This document shows, in pieces, positions 24,956 to 36,940 of a stretch of 64,000 nucleotides of DNA; within the stretch, counting starts at the first letter, position 1; every line of letters begins with the position of its first letter. Source of the stretch: Triglochin maritima. Taxonomy: Eukaryota > Streptophyta > Magnoliopsida > Alismatales > Juncaginaceae. Location of the stretch: NCBI GenBank assembly GCA_963682175.1, contig OY821775.1, positions 7,660,501-7,724,500 on the forward strand, written 5' to 3'. The notes below the pieces were generated by a model. That model was not told where the DNA came from and ran no database searches. It saw only the letters and a list, made by a program, of their open reading frames with translations. The position numbers and the translations under genes were made by a program.

Positions 24956-26608
24956 ATGACAATGCCTCGTATTGTCTTTCTACTCCTCCTCGCTTTCTCT
25001 GGTATTTGTTATGGCCTCAACACCTCCAAGGTTGAAAATTTCTATTGGAACTTTGCATGGGCTACGTGGTATGGGAGCCCCAGTGGATCCGGAAGCGATG
25101 GTATGCCAAAATTAATATGTTCAACCATACTTTTAGATGATCATCACCTAAGTATATATACATTAATTAACTTTTCCGATACTTTATTAATGTAGGTGGA
25201 GCTTGCGGGTACAAGTCCGCTGTGGGTCAACCGCCATTCTCCTCCATGACGTCGGCTGGAGGGCCTTCGTTGTTTAAGTCCGGCTACGGATGTGGTTCAT
25301 GTTACCAAGTAATCAAACTTTTATAATCACGGTCTTGTTTAATTTTCTTAATCGTTCGAATTGCATTTAGTGGTTATTGACCAAACATGACTTTGAACAG
25401 GTGAAGTGTAACCCGAACTCCGTTTGCTCGGGGCAGCCGGTGACCGTAGTGATAACGGATGAGTGTCTTGGAGGTGTTTGTAACTCCGATCACTTCCATT
25501 TTGACATGAGCGGGACCGCCTTCGGTGCAATGGCAGTTCCTGGTAGAGCGGATCAGCTGCGCAATGCCGGAATACTGCCGGTGCTATTCACAAGGTAGCT
25601 AGACTCCATGGTATACATATACTTGAAAATGAAACTAGAGTTATATATATATGTGTTCTCCATTTGACTTTTAGATCACAAATGCCGCCAATTATATATT
25701 TGGTTGAGTTATATTCTTGGTCTCGTGATCGTTGCTTTTAAGGGGGAAAAACGTCAATATGTAATCATCATGCCTTTCAAAATATAAAAGTTGGTTCTGT
25801 GTACCATTCATCTCCTATATTCACGGCTGATGTAAAGATTTTTGTCTACGTCTTATTATCCAAGTGGTAACTAATATAATGGTAGATTCCTAGAAACAGT
25901 AGTAGGATAGAGTCGATAGACAATTTTGGCGCGAGAGATTTGTTGATGGAAATTAACTTTTTTAATTGACAATTTAATTTGAAGAGCGACGTTGTATTTC
26001 CTTTTTGTATATATTGATCAGATTCAGATATACATCTCTACTCGATTACAAACTCTTCAAGAGCGAAAGTAGAAACTTAATAAATTGAAATCAAGACAAA
26101 ACAATCACCAAATCAGAATTATATATGTAGGACAGAGGATTTTGTTGTGCCAGATTCTATTAAATTCATGTTAATTAACACTAGCAGTTGAGTGATATAT
26201 GAAGATTCTACTTTGTTACAAGAAATAACAATCTGTTGAAGCTGAAATGCACACTCTTTTGTTAGAGTCCCATGTAACTATGGCAACGACACCATCACAT
26301 TCCGAATCGATGGTGGTTCCAACCCGTATTATCTCGCCTTCGTGGTGGAATTCGAGGACGGAGATGGAGATCTGGCAGCAGTAAGCCTCCAATACCATTC
26401 GAATTCCCCGACTTCGAGCTCGAGCTGGGTCCCAATGCAGCAGTCATGGGGTGCGGTTTGGAAGTTGAACTCCGGTGCACCGCTAACAGGGCCTTTCTCC
26501 ATCCAAATGACGTCTTCGTCGATGAGAACGCTCGTCGCCGACAGTGTGATTCCGGCAGGTTGGGCCCCCGGCCAGACGTATGTGTCTCTGGTCAACTATA
26601 AAGATTAA
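24956..26608 (+). CDS. EXPB: Beta-expansin (EXPB), secreted cell-wall loosening protein
   Basis: Four exons, 24956-25100, 25196-25308, 25401-25594 and 26266-26608, all with GT-AG borders, give 264 residues, the usual EXPB length. Residues 1-20 form a signal peptide (hydrophobic IVFLLLLAF). Domain 1, the GH45-like six-stranded barrel, spans about 35-150. It shows [19 protein letters not shown], a [12 protein letters not shown] block with paired cysteines, [20 protein letters not shown] with the HFD signature, and ending ..PVLFTRVPC. Domain 2, the CBM63-like wall-binding fold, spans about 168-262, with conserved Trp in [20 protein letters not shown] and an end [16 protein letters not shown] typical of EXPB. 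NTS at 22-24 is a possible N-glycosylation site. Expansins loosen non-covalent bonds between wall polysaccharides without hydrolysis. A second in-frame ATG at 24962 is an alternative start. The third intron (671 bp) is the longest. Confidence 0.95.
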
Positions 26609-26683
26609 TTGATGGTGGTTTGCTCATCGATATTAATAATTGTTTTGTGTGATGGTAGTAGTAATAGTAAGACTGTAAGAAGT

Positions 26684-26689
26684 AATAAA
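26684..26689 (+). terminator. Candidate poly(A) signal of the expansin
   Basis: AATAAA lies 76 bp after the stop codon, in the T/G-rich 3' UTR. Confidence 0.5.
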
Positions 26690-27217
26690 ATTATGAGTGA
26701 TGGTTATGAGATGGGCTGAAATTATGCGTGTGGTAGCAGAACTGTTCGTTGGATAATGTAAACGTTATGAAAAACTTTAGAAGTTGAGGGTGTCACTCTA
26801 TTTATGTGGGGGTTTTGGGTGGTTCTTAGTTGATTGAATTAATAATTTTAATTACATGCGGTGCAACTGCAACCTTGCAGGGTAGATGCACGTTCTGGGT
26901 TTCATTTCAGAGGTTTATGGGCCATCATGGCCCATGGAAGATCGGTCATCCAATACACTCATCTTATATGTCATGACTCACGACGATACAACTCCAACTA
27001 AGTTACTGACTTACTATCACGCATATACAAATATAAATTGTAATAATGGATGATTAGGACCGTGTAATCATCATGGGTCAAAGGGGCACAAGAAACGAAA
27101 GCTTGATAACCGCACTTTGTATTCATGAAAAAACGAGCTTTACACATCCGTCGTGAAATAAAACAAGACACGTAACAACTTCCTGATTCCAACGTACCAT
27201 GACTTCACCTATCCAAG
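26690..27217. other. 3' flank of the expansin, no further gene seen
   Basis: Unstructured intergenic sequence up to the next hAT element. Confidence 0.4.
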
Positions 27218-27225
27218 ATCTCACC

Positions 27226-27457
27226 TAGACCTGTGGGTACGGGGCCGGCCCAGCACAGAAAGGGCCAACGGGTCCTATCATTTTATGTATTTTAAATTCT
27301 TTTGTAGATTTTTAGAGGTATTTTGGATGTTTTTAAAGATATTTTTTTAAAAAAACAAAAAATAAAATTGGACGAGGCAGGGCATGCACCCCCGGGCCCC
27401 GGGCCTGTGTTCCTCAACGGGCTGGGCCCAAGGCCCGGCCCATTTGGCTGAGGTCTA
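27226..27457. mobile_element. GC-rich hAT MITE
   Basis: The left end is TAGACCTGTGGGTACGGGCC-like and the right end, read backwards, is TAGACCTCAGCCAAATGGGCC-like. The subterminal parts are rich in GGGCC/GGCCC. The flanks ATCTCACC (27218-27225) and ATCTCATT (27458-27465) match at 6 of 8 bases. The core is a short AT-rich stretch. Confidence 0.65.
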
Positions 27458-27465
27458 ATCTCATT

Positions 27466-28044
27466 CAAGACTTCTTCATCGCCGTGCGACACTGTTTAGT
27501 AAATATTATCCAGCAAAATGAGATTCTTTTGTTAGACATAGTACATAATATTAGAATTATCAAAAGAAAGTACATAACATTAGTTCATTATGATGTGATT
27601 ATCAGTTTATCACTTATCAGTTACCCTTAATGACACATCCGAACATCCTTAAATATCACCAGCGTAAAACCACAAAAGATCCCATCACAAATATCAAATA
27701 GAGTAACCACACACTTTCACAACGTTGCACGCCTACACCTCCGAACTTAGCAACACCTAAGGTGTAAGGACTAGCAGTTAAATTTCCAACAAATCATGTT
27801 TCGTAATCATATATAATTGTTATATGTGTGTGAGAGATTTTAATTTGGCACGATGGACGGCGGTGGGTTGGTGGAGAAGGTTGTGATGTTAGGAGGGCTT
27901 GTCGGAGTTGTGGTAATAAAATAGTACTTACAACTTTCTTATGTTACATATTGTTACTTTTCAATTTTTATGCCATCAACTTTTTACACAGACAACAAGA
28001 AACTCATGGATAACTATTTGGTGTGCACTTAGAGAGTTTTAATT
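27466..28044. other. Intergenic, no gene seen
   Basis: AT-rich. A 24-codon frame beginning ATGGACGGCGG near 27853 is too short to support. Confidence 0.4.
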
Positions 28045-30246
28045 GTTTTAGAAAATTTAAAATTTATCAACGAAGGAATCACAAGACATAAAACCAAGCA
28101 ACGCAGGACCGTTACTCATAAAAATATCCAAGATGTGCACCATAATACATTAGAGTTGTCAAAAGGTACGACTACATCAAGTACAAGGAAGTATAAATAC
28201 AAGTATTCATACAACCTAGGAAAATACGAATGAGGATCCGATCCCAGAGTGCCCTCGTCCTCGGTCTCCACCCGTCAGAATCTACTGCGGTTTTGAAATA
28301 CAAACATAAACAATGCATGAGTTTCCCCAAGGAAACCCCGTATACCAAACTTACCTATATGCATGCTCACGATACAGAAATGAACCTAGCATACTAGTAT
28401 AACATGACATTGTATATAATGCAATCTGTAAACATCACCCTCCAAGGGTCAGTAGGACATCTGTCCACCAGTCCATCAATCCATCATTGGGTCACCTATA
28501 GGGACCTACCGTAGGCACATAAAGTCTTACGGAAAGTAAGCAACGTACCCCATACGCGGCTACACTAATCATGGGTTTGGTGAGACACATTCACACGCCC
28601 GCATCAGTAGTAGTAACAGATCTATATCCGTGGTCAACACCACACCGACAGATTCGTCGCTCTGGTTGTTTCATCTCACATGGTTGTGCCACAGCTAAGC
28701 TACCTGCCGGAATACATCGTCGGTCAGTATACACCCGCTGGAACAACATCGACCGCGGTATCTCGTCCGAAACAACATTCCTGCCGGAACAACATCGGTC
28801 GGGACATCTCGTCCGGAACAGCATCAGATGGTACAATATCGTCATCAACGTTAGTCAAAGTTATCCGTCGCCAATAAGGTCGGTCAATCGACTCGTTCGG
28901 ACCGAAGTCTGTCAAGTCATCTCCGTAGAGCCGTGCAACATAGTGCATTGGGATCCGCGATCCCTCAGGTCTACTACTTTAATAGGAGTCAAGTAAAACA
29001 TATACTATGCCACAGTCTATAATACAAAGGTGACACGTCCTGAGTGTCCACACTCTTCCACACGAAGGTCCCTGGGCAGACACGAGCAACAAACCCACCG
29101 TCACCTCCCGGCTCACGCTCTATGTGAGGACACTCCAGAAGGACAAAGACTCGGTCTTGGGCCCAAACAGTCAACCGAAAAAGGTATATCGGTCGATCAT
29201 TTCCCAAAGGACCGATCGACCAGACGCCTACAATTGGTCGAGCTCTGGGCCCACGACTTCAGTCCCAACAATCGAACAAAATGTGGAAACCGGTCGACCG
29301 CTTCATGGTCAAAATCCGGACTAAGACTATGTCAAAATCAAGGCAATCGGTCGAACGACTCAGGGGCCCGTTCGACCGAAAACAGGGCCTCTCCTACAAT
29401 CATCAAGTCATAAACGGTCGAACCATCATCCAATGGTCGACTGAACATTCATTATACTTCAGTCATCGAACATACCATAATCTACAGCAGTCGACCATTA
29501 AGATGGTCAACGCTCGGTCCAACCTAAAATCACAAGGCAACGGTCGAACGACTCAGGGGCCCCGTTCGACCGAAAACAACAGACTTCTCCAACCCACCAA
29601 AATATGCTCAACTGGTCGACCACCGCGAGGCATCGTTCGACTTGTGCTGGGTAAAATCAAAGATTTACATTAAGAATGGTCAATCGCAAATATACACTGA
29701 TCGATCGTTAGCCAACAACTACCTTACCTTTGCCAAGTATTACTTGTTGCCCTCGTCGCCGGCGAGGTCTCAGACCTCCGGCGACAAACCAAACCTTCAC
29801 ACGCGCTTGTGTGAGCAAAACTCTAATGCAAGAACTTGGCATACCTTTCTTACGAGGTTGCCGAAGAACGTCGGAGCTCCGTTCGTCACCTACTCCGATT
29901 CGCAACCTTCGAACGCTTGTCCTCCGACAGCTAACCACTACGCCTTGTTCCCTCGTGTTGATGATGCAACTCCACCTTCACGCCTCTGGTAGCACCTCCG
30001 GTCACCGGGCAAGAGAGGAAAAGGGAGGGAGGGTTGAGTGGAGAAGAGTGAGTGAGTGAGAGAGAGAGAGAGAATAGTGAGGTGAGGTGAGGTGTTTCCT
30101 TTAAATAACCCAAACCAAACACCCCACCCATACCTCTCAACACTCTGCACCATCCCCCTACACCCCCAGCCCATACTTCCCTCACATCTCCCGATCCCAA
30201 CACCCACTAAAACCGGGATTAGCCCTTAATCTAGGTTTAGGATTTC
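28045..30246 (-). mobile_element. Solo LTR-like element, family 1, copy B
   Basis: It has the layout of copies A and D. Left to right these parts are the end block near GAAAATTTAAA, the CTCGTCCTCGGTCTCCACC and GGAAACCCCGTATACCAAAC blocks, a CCGGAACAACATCG minisatellite (28730-28830), the GTCGACCG-type array (about 29190-29650), and the GA-rich leader with TATTTAAAGG read on the minus strand. The right border near GGATTTCA (30246) and the left border are less certain than for C and D because no target duplication is clear. Confidence 0.55.
29193..29645. repeat. CGGTCGAAC / CGTTCGACCG pair array in LTR B
   Basis: A degenerate version of the palindrome pair array. Members are often split as CGGTCGAACG and CGTTCGACCG, 21-22 bp apart around a conserved GACTCAGGGGCC spacer that occurs twice (near 29350 and 29545). 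Only two perfect GGTCGACC cores remain. Confidence 0.8.
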
Positions 30247-31217
30247 AGAGTTTTCCAATTAAAAGAATTTTCAAACAGTTTTCTGGTTTCTAAATGTTTT
30301 TTTTCTAGATATATGTTAAAGGCAACCTTGATAAATTTTCCTCTGACAATTTTAAACTAGGTAATAAAAGGTTTCATTAAAAAAGTTCTCTTATATTGAT
30401 GATATTGTTTGTGAGACCCATCCAAAATCCCTCGTCCAGTACTGCTATTTAAGAGGTTGAGCCTTCTAGATCACAATAAACCACACTAATTTAAACAAAC
30501 ACATGAGCTAAGCCAACATGACATTTCACCTTCTGTTACTACAGAAAGATACTAAAACAAAACCAAACACAAGCAAGCTGAATTTGGTGGTTTTCTCCAA
30601 GGCCATGTGGTTTTAGTTGAATTGATGTGGTTTTTTAAAGGGTATTATATAATCAAATCACGTAAACATAGACACATACTTTTGCATTTCGCAGTTTATA
30701 GATTCTCAGTCTCATAGTAGTCAAAGATAGAATTCTCTTCTTGGCAAGGAAATGATGAAGTTAGAGTCGAAAGAAAAACACAAAAGTAAAATAGTTTTTT
30801 TCTTTCTTCTGTAGAGAACGGGCTTAATTATATGCTTCCATAGGCTAACCTATTCATGCATGGTCGTTGCTCCTCACATGCATGCCGTTGTTGCCCCTCA
30901 ATTGCGGTCCGTATTCGTCGACCATTTAAGCTAGCTTAGTTTGTAATAAATGTTTTTTTGTAGTAATTGATGGAACTAACAATTTACCGCTTTAACAACA
31001 TAAACTACAAGCAATCATTGTTGCCAATGCAACATCAATGATTTTAAATGATCATCAAGGAAACAATAGGATTCCTCTACGTGGAATGCTGATTGAATCG
31101 AAATTATGGTTTTGTAATCTTACCGCAGGGATGTGTAAATGGTTCAACCACAGCTTTCCAGACTTGGTCGTCCATCCAAAAAAAAAGGATCCTTCTACGT
31201 GAATATGTTTAATCCAA
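30247..31217. other. Intergenic, no gene seen
   Basis: AT-rich, with no recognisable coding or repeat unit. Confidence 0.4.
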
Positions 31218-31989
31218 TTGCATCCTTAACTGGTTGTCCCCACCCCACGACCAGGGACGATCCCGTCTTAACGGGGTCGTCGACCGGGTTGTGCCACTTG
31301 GCACAACCCGGCTCGTCTGGGGTTTTTTATTTTTATTTTTTATTTTTAGTTTTTAGTTTTTATTTTAGGTTTAGTTTTAGTTTTGTTATTTGTTTTAATA
31401 ATTAGGGGTTCATCTTTTGATAAATAATTAGGATTTAAGTAGTTGTAGTTTATAGTTTGATAATAATTCGGATTAGGGTTGATTATATTTTGATAACGTT
31501 ATAATTAAAGTACAAAATTTATACTGAAATACACCAACTTCTCTGAAATAGAGAATATTTTACTAAATTTAAAGTAGAAAACAACAACTAAACCAAAATA
31601 ACAACAACTGATATTCTAAACTGATAATTAAAATAGGAAAGATAACTCTTAAACTGAAATTAAAACTGAAAATAGGGAAGATATGTCATAAACTGAAAAT
31701 AAACTAAAAATAGGGAATATATGTCATAAACTAGAGAAAAACGACAAAGTTCTACTTAAAGATTTCGTCACTGATCATTTCCAGATTAATTTCATTCTTC
31801 AGGGTCACGATGCCGAGTTCTTTTGCCTTCAGAAGTAAAATATAAATGTCGTGCTTCATAGAAGCCCGACGTGTTTCTTTTTTCTCCCTCGCCAACAATA
31901 TCTTCTCTCGGCGAAATGCAATTTCATCCTATTTGACCGAGGTCGCGACCTGAAGAGACTGGAAGTGTGCGTCGTTGTCGATCACGTCT

Positions 31990-33092
31990 GGATCCTCCAT
32001 CACCACTTTCCCTTTCTTTTCCTTTTGCTTTTCTTTACACCCGCCGGACGGGGTGCACTTGGTGTGACAAATTCTGAGGTCGTTGATGGATGAGGGTAGC
32101 CTAAGAAATTTTCTTCCGACGAGTACGTACGACCCTTTTTCCCGGACGAACCAGTGGATGGGCGGGTGAGACTACTTTGGAAATTATCCTCACTAATCAT
32201 CCTGGGATGGGGACCGTAGATCGTCACTTCGGGTACTCTTTCAACATCAACCATGTATGGTAGTACGTGAAGGTCGTCCCGTAAGTACGCTCATAAATCA
32301 CGTGAGCTTGCCCGATGAGGTCGTTCGTGCTGTACCTACTTCTGGTTCGCTGAGTGCCCTCATCCATGCAACCGCCCCACTTCATAGTAGCCCCATTTAT
32401 CCTCCTTCAACGCCTTTTGAGAGAGTCGAGGTTTTGTGGCTTTAGTCGCTCATGTTTTAGTCTCGCTTACAAAAGTTTCACTTTTCTTCAAAGGAGCATT
32501 GCCTTCTAGTTCGTTCCCACCGTTGCATCGCAACTAATCACCACGTACGACAAAACGAGGGATTTGTCCTCCTCTTTCGCCCATACGTTCTTGCTTTCAA
32601 GGGGACTGATAGCCATTTTTGGTGCACATTGGGACATGCCGATGAGGCAAGGGTCTGCGTCGTCACTATCCTCGTCATTTGGGGTAGTGGTATCATCGTT
32701 CCTACTGGATTGACTACTGGGGACTTGAGAATATATCTGCAATGGGTCAGGTATAGAAGAGTGTCTTGGGGGTGGTTGTTGGGAGTATTGTCGGAAGCTC
32801 CCCCGGTTTTTGGCGGGGGTGGATGTTCAGAATATTGTTGGGAGCTCCCATAGTTTTGGTGTGGGGTTGGAAATTGGGAGTATTGTTGGGAGCTCCCCCA
32901 GTTTTGGTGCGGGGGTGGATGTTCGGAGTAAGGTTCGGGAAATGGTTGTGTACTACTTCCTACGCCGTGTGGAAGAATATGTCGATAGTAGGGATCTAGT
33001 TGGGAGTACGCGGCAAATCCTTGAGGTTTAAAAAGACGACGAGGGACCGGGGATGTTTGATGACCCTTAGTGTTGTGGTCAGGAGAAGACAT
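31990..33092 (-). pseudogene. PIF/Harbinger Myb/SANT-like ORF1, broken copy
   Basis: It starts MSSPDHNTKG at 33092, then has a Pro/Gln/Tyr-rich lead with repeated PHQNWGSSQQYS / PHQNYGSSQQYS units. A frameshift near 32750 moves the frame to one reading DDTTTPNDEDSDDADP and WAKEEDKSLVLSYVVISCD, the start of the SANT-like domain. Further parts are alignable to the copy at 46822-47877 but hold stops, notably LKRR-stop-RRI in place of LKGRWRRI and EYPK-stop where the other copy has PKW. QAHVIYERTYG and a Lys-rich KKSKRKRKGK tail are still readable. It is a non-functional relative of the 47-kb ORF. Confidence 0.8.
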
Positions 33093-33282
33093 GGGGTTCA
33101 GGAGAGTTTGGAAGGTTGAGGGAAATGAAGTTGTGTGTGATGACTAAGGTGTACTTGACGGTATTTATAGAGATTTTCTTCTAATTCAGCTTAGTTTCCT
33201 AAACAGGTTTTCCAGATTATTAGTTTCCTAAATATGGTTTTAAGATAATTATATTCCCAGACAAGATTTCAAATTTGAAATC

Positions 33283-33468
33283 ATGCGCGTACTATAGATT
33301 GTCAGTCTGACAAGATAAGACATCACATGCACACTGTAGATTGTCAGTCCGACAAGATAAGTCATCACATGCATACTGTAGATTGTCAGTCTGACAAGAT
33401 AACACATCACGCACGTACTGTAGATTGTCTGTCAACAAGATAAGACATCACACGCGTACCGTATATAA
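33283..33468 (-). repeat. 42-bp tandem array upstream of the PIF ORF (copy 1)
   Basis: About four units carry ACTGTAGATTGTCAGTC, GACAAGATAAG and CATCACATGC with a 42-bp period. It sits 190-380 bp upstream of the MSSP start codon, in the place where the second PIF element has a different array. Confidence 0.85.
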
Positions 33469-33753
33469 GTGTGTTAAATAAATAAAGTATATGCAATAAA
33501 GAAATACAAGATTTATTGTTATTTTGTTTTTTCCAAATAGATTATTAATGTTTTTGGTAAATATAAATGATTTTGGAATAGAACAAAAGTTGAGAAGAAA
33601 ATTAATGATGTGGAGGAAAGAGGGGATGACCTAGGTCATGGTTAAGGAGTGAATAGTGAAGGAGAAATATGAGGTTGAATCATGATGACGTGGCATTGAG
33701 AGAAAGAAGAAAGAGAAATTGGATGACCTAGGTCATGACTGTGGATGCTCTTA

Positions 33754-34124
33754 GCACAACGATCCTCTCAGCATTGATCTCAAAAATGTACATTAGTTGG
33801 GGTAGGTATGTGATCTCTACGTACAATTGTTTTTTTCTAATCAAACCTTTTGACCTCAAAGACTCAAACATATGTTTCTGGCGATCTATCCACTAAAAGA
33901 TTTCATCAATGTTGTGGTGCAATTTAATAGGAATGGTGGTCATATCAGGGGGCCTATACATAGTGCATCGTGCAAAGAACAAAGAGTACATTATTGAAGC
34001 CTATGAAGCCATCGTCATACAACTTGATGATATAGAGAAACTTTTGCTTAGGTGATTTACGTTTCTCATCCAGACTAATCATGGTAAGCTTTGAAACAAG
34101 AAATTGTTAGGGGGAACATGTCAT
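33754..34124. other. Intergenic, no gene seen
   Basis: A short stretch between the PIF element and the Mutator-like element, with nothing recognisable. Confidence 0.35.
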
Positions 34125-34460
34125 ATTAAGAAAGAGTAGTTATAGACGGACGCGCGCGTCACGGACGCACCTTACGTGGATCTGTACAGCTCAGATATTT
34201 TTCTTTGAGTCAGCGTCCAGTCAGCGAAATTTCTCTTCGCGCGTTTTTGTCTTTTTAAAAAACGCCGGTTCCCAATACACAGATAAGACAGTGTGCAGAC
34301 CCTAGGACATCGTGCAGTCTCATTATTCGTGCAGAGCCCACACTTATCATAATAAAATATTTGTTTTTAAGTTTTACGTTGAATCAACTTAATTTGTCTA
34401 GCTTACTTTATGTGTGTGCAGTTTACATTATGTGTTTGTCCTGTTAACGTTATGTGTCTG

Positions 34461-35466
34461 TCCGGAATAAGTGTATATTGCTGTACGGAATAAGTGCATT
34501 TGCAGTCCGGAATAAGTGTATTTGTTGTCCGGTTTAAGAATAAAGTGTGTCCAGAAACGGAACATAAAGTTTGTCCGGAATAAGTTGATTTGTTGTCCGG
34601 AATAAGTTGATTTGTTGTCCGGAATAAGTGTATTTGCAGTCCGGAATAAGTGTATTTGTTGTCCGGTTTAAGAATAAAGTGTGTCCAGAAACGGAACATA
34701 AAGTTTGTCCGGAATAAGTTGATTTGTTGTCCGGAATAAGTGTATTTGCTGTCCGGAATAAGTGTATTTGCAGTCCGGAATAAGTGTAGTTGTCCAGAAT
34801 AAGAAGAAATTGTGTCCAGAAACGGAACAGAAAGTTTGTCCGGAATAAGTGTATTTGCTGTCCGAAATAAGTGTATTTGTTGTCCGGAATAAGTGTATTT
34901 GTTGTCCGGTTTAAGAATAAAGTGTGTCCAGAAACGGAACATAAAGTTTGTCCGGAATAAGTTGATTTGTTATCCGAAATAAGTGTATTTGCTGTCCGGA
35001 ATAAGTGTATTTGCAGTCCGGAATAAGTGTAGTTGTCCAGAATAAGAAGAAAGTGTGTCCAGAAACGGAACATAAAGTTTGTCCGGAATAAGTGTATTTG
35101 CTTTCCGGAATAAGTGTATTTGTTGTCCGGAATAAGTGTATTTGTTGTCCGGTTTAAGAATAAAGTGTGTCCAGAAACGGAACATAAAGTTTGTCCGGAA
35201 TAAGTTGATTTGTTGTCCGGAATAAGTGTATTTGCTGTCCGGAATAAGTGTATTTGCAGTCCGGAATAAGTGTAGTTGTCCAGAATAAGAAGAAAATGTG
35301 TCCAGAAACGGAACAGAAAGTTTGTCCGGAATAAGTGTATTTGCTGTCCGGAATAAGTGTATTTGTTGTCCGATTTAAGAATAAAGTGTTTCCAGAAACG
35401 GAACATAAAGTTTGTCCGGAATAAGTGGATTTGCTGTCCGGAATAAGTGTATTTGCTGTCCGGAAT
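34461..35466. repeat. 22-bp TCCGGAATAAG satellite with higher-order period
   Basis: The basic unit is 22 bp and begins TCCGGAATAAGTGTATTTG. Units are grouped into higher-order repeats of about 90-135 bp, each marked by one CAGAAACGGAACATAAAG block (near 34559, 34691, 34814, 34935, 35064, 35175, 35308 and 35400). Three units equal 66 bp, so all minus frames stay open and interlock as TLIPD / YTYSGQ / IHLFRT peptides. This explains the long artificial frames here. Confidence 0.95.
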
Positions 35467-35690
35467 CAATATATGGAATGCAATAATATGATGTCGAAAC
35501 AAAAAAACGTCCGCAAAGCACGCTCCCTCTGTCCGCTCGCTTTGCGGGGGGGGGGGGACTCACGTCCCCCGCAGGGGCTGCCGCCCCCTGCCACCCCCGC
35601 ACAAACTCAACAAACCTCCCACTGTATATTTTACCCCACAAGAATTACGTTTAGGAAAAAAATAGCATCTCAGATTCCCTGTTTATGTAG

Positions 35691-35899
35691 AAAGTTTGTC
35701 CTGTTTTGTCCTGTTTATGTAGAAAGATTGTCCTGTTTATGTAGAAAGTTTGTCTTGTTTATGTAGAATGTTTGTCCAGTTTATGTAGAAAGTTTGTACT
35801 GTTTATGTACAAAGTTTGTCCTGTTTATGTAGAAAGTTTGTCCTGTTTATGTAGAATGTTTGTCCAGTTTATGTAGAAAGTTTGTCCTGTTTATGTAGA
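35691..35899. repeat. 22-bp GTAGAAAGTTTGTCC tandem array
   Basis: About nine or ten units, each a 22-mer containing TTTATGTAGAAAGTTTGTCC. AAAGTTTGTCC also occurs in the larger array upstream, so the two arrays may share an origin. Confidence 0.92.
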
Positions 35900-36154
35900 T
35901 ACAATGAGAGCACAATGAGATATTGATGGTACATATTATTGATGGTAACTATTACACAATAAGATACAATGAGAGTACAAAGACAAACAAACAATACAAA
36001 CACAAACACAAACACACAAAAATTACAAAAATAATATATCTTCTCCCAGTAAATCACACACAAACAAACAATACAAACACAAGCACGCACAAATTACAAA
36101 GATAATATATATTTTCCCAGTAAATCGGAAAGAAGATGTAAGACTTAAACATGA

Positions 36155-36664
36155 CCGTCTCATTCACGCTGCTTACGTTGTGAAGAACCTTGGGAGTCGG
36201 CATCAGACGCTTTTTCGACGTAATATCTTACTCGAAATGGTGATTTATTACGGAGAGATGTACAACATAAACCGAACATACGTAAGTCTTCACCACGGAG
36301 CGTTGTACATCTCTCCGGAATAAATCACCATTTCGAGCAAGATATTATTTCGAAGAAGCGTCTGATGCCGACTCTCAGGGTTCTTCACAACGTAAGTAAC
36401 GTGAATGGGACGGTCGATGACACTCTTTCTTTCTTCTTCATTCTTTTTCTGTCACGGGTACTCCAACAGTGCAGCAAAGATGTTGTGGTGCGAAGTCTTC
36501 ACCACCGGATCGTCACATTCACGATGCTAACGCTGACAAGAACATCGGGAAGTCTTCGCACCGTCCCATTCACGCTGCTTACGTTGTGAAGAATCCAGGG
36601 AGTCGGCATCAGACGCTTCTTCGACCTAATATCTTGCTCGAAATGGTGATTTATTCTGGAGAGA
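36155..36664. repeat. Three-copy inverted structure (hairpin arms about 110 bp)
   Basis: Arm 1 (about 36155-36270) contains CTGCTTACGTTGTGAAGAA, GGCATCAGACGC and GAAATGGTGATTTATT. Arm 2 (about 36302-36416) is its reverse complement. Arm 3 (about 36561-36664) repeats arm 1 in direct orientation. A CTTTCTTTCTTCTTCATTC tract after arm 2 is mirrored by GAATGAAGAAGAAAGAAAG after arm 3, so arms 2 and 3 also pair as a larger hairpin. Confidence 0.88.
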
Positions 36665-36940
36665 AAGAATGAAGAAGAAAGAAAGAGTGTCATCATATTT
36701 GTATTTGGGTGGAGAGAGAGAACGTGCTGAGTTGAAACGCATTTAATGTGATTTGAGTGGACATCAGGAAGAAAAAACAAAAAAACATTCATGTTTTAGC
36801 CACGTAAGGGCTGACATGGATGTCCACGTAGAGCGCGTCCGTGACGCACTGCGTTCAACAAACATTTCCCATTAAGAAAAATAAACATATGGTTGTTAGT
36901 GTAACAAAAGAGATGAAGTGAAACGTTGGTAGACAATATA

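Larger units (their letters stand above)
31218..33750 (-). mobile_element. PIF/Harbinger-type element, decayed copy (ORF1 only)
   Basis: The left end reads GCATCCTTAACTGG and the right end, read backwards, reads GAGCATCCACAGTC. GAGCATCC-type ends are typical of plant PIF/Harbinger DNA. A GC-rich subterminal palindrome (GGTTGTGCCACTTGGCACAACC) lies near 31285. The interior carries the decayed Myb/SANT ORF on the minus strand and a tandem array at 33283-33468. There is no DDE transposase. The expected 3-bp duplication is not clear on the left, so this border is approximate. Confidence 0.65.
34134..36870. mobile_element. 2.7-kb non-autonomous Mutator-like element with internal satellites
   Basis: It is flanked by a perfect 9-bp duplication ATTAAGAAA (34125-34133 and 36871-36879). 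The left end carries GCGTCACGGACGCACCTTAC, and the right end read backwards starts GGGAAATG and carries GCGTCACGGACGCGCTCTAC with TACGTGGA just inside. The interior has no transposase. It holds two 22-bp-unit arrays, a GC-rich block at 35505-35640 (GCAAAGC...GCTTTGC stem, G12 run), a repeated ~70-bp AC-rich block (35985-36050 and 36062-36125), and a three-copy inverted structure (36155-36664). Confidence 0.88.

Noticed and set aside
34461..35466. CRISPR-like array of direct repeats
   Set aside because: Units are contiguous with no unique spacers, the sequence is a plant nuclear transposon, and no cas genes occur.
34534..35502. 322-codon open frame, minus strand
   Set aside because: It is a translation of the 22-bp satellite. 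Repeating TLIPD/YTYSGQ/IHLFRT peptides appear in all frames.
35691..35899. Possible origin-like iteron array
   Set aside because: Iterons belong to plasmids or viruses. Here the array is inside a Mutator-like element with a perfect 9-bp duplication.
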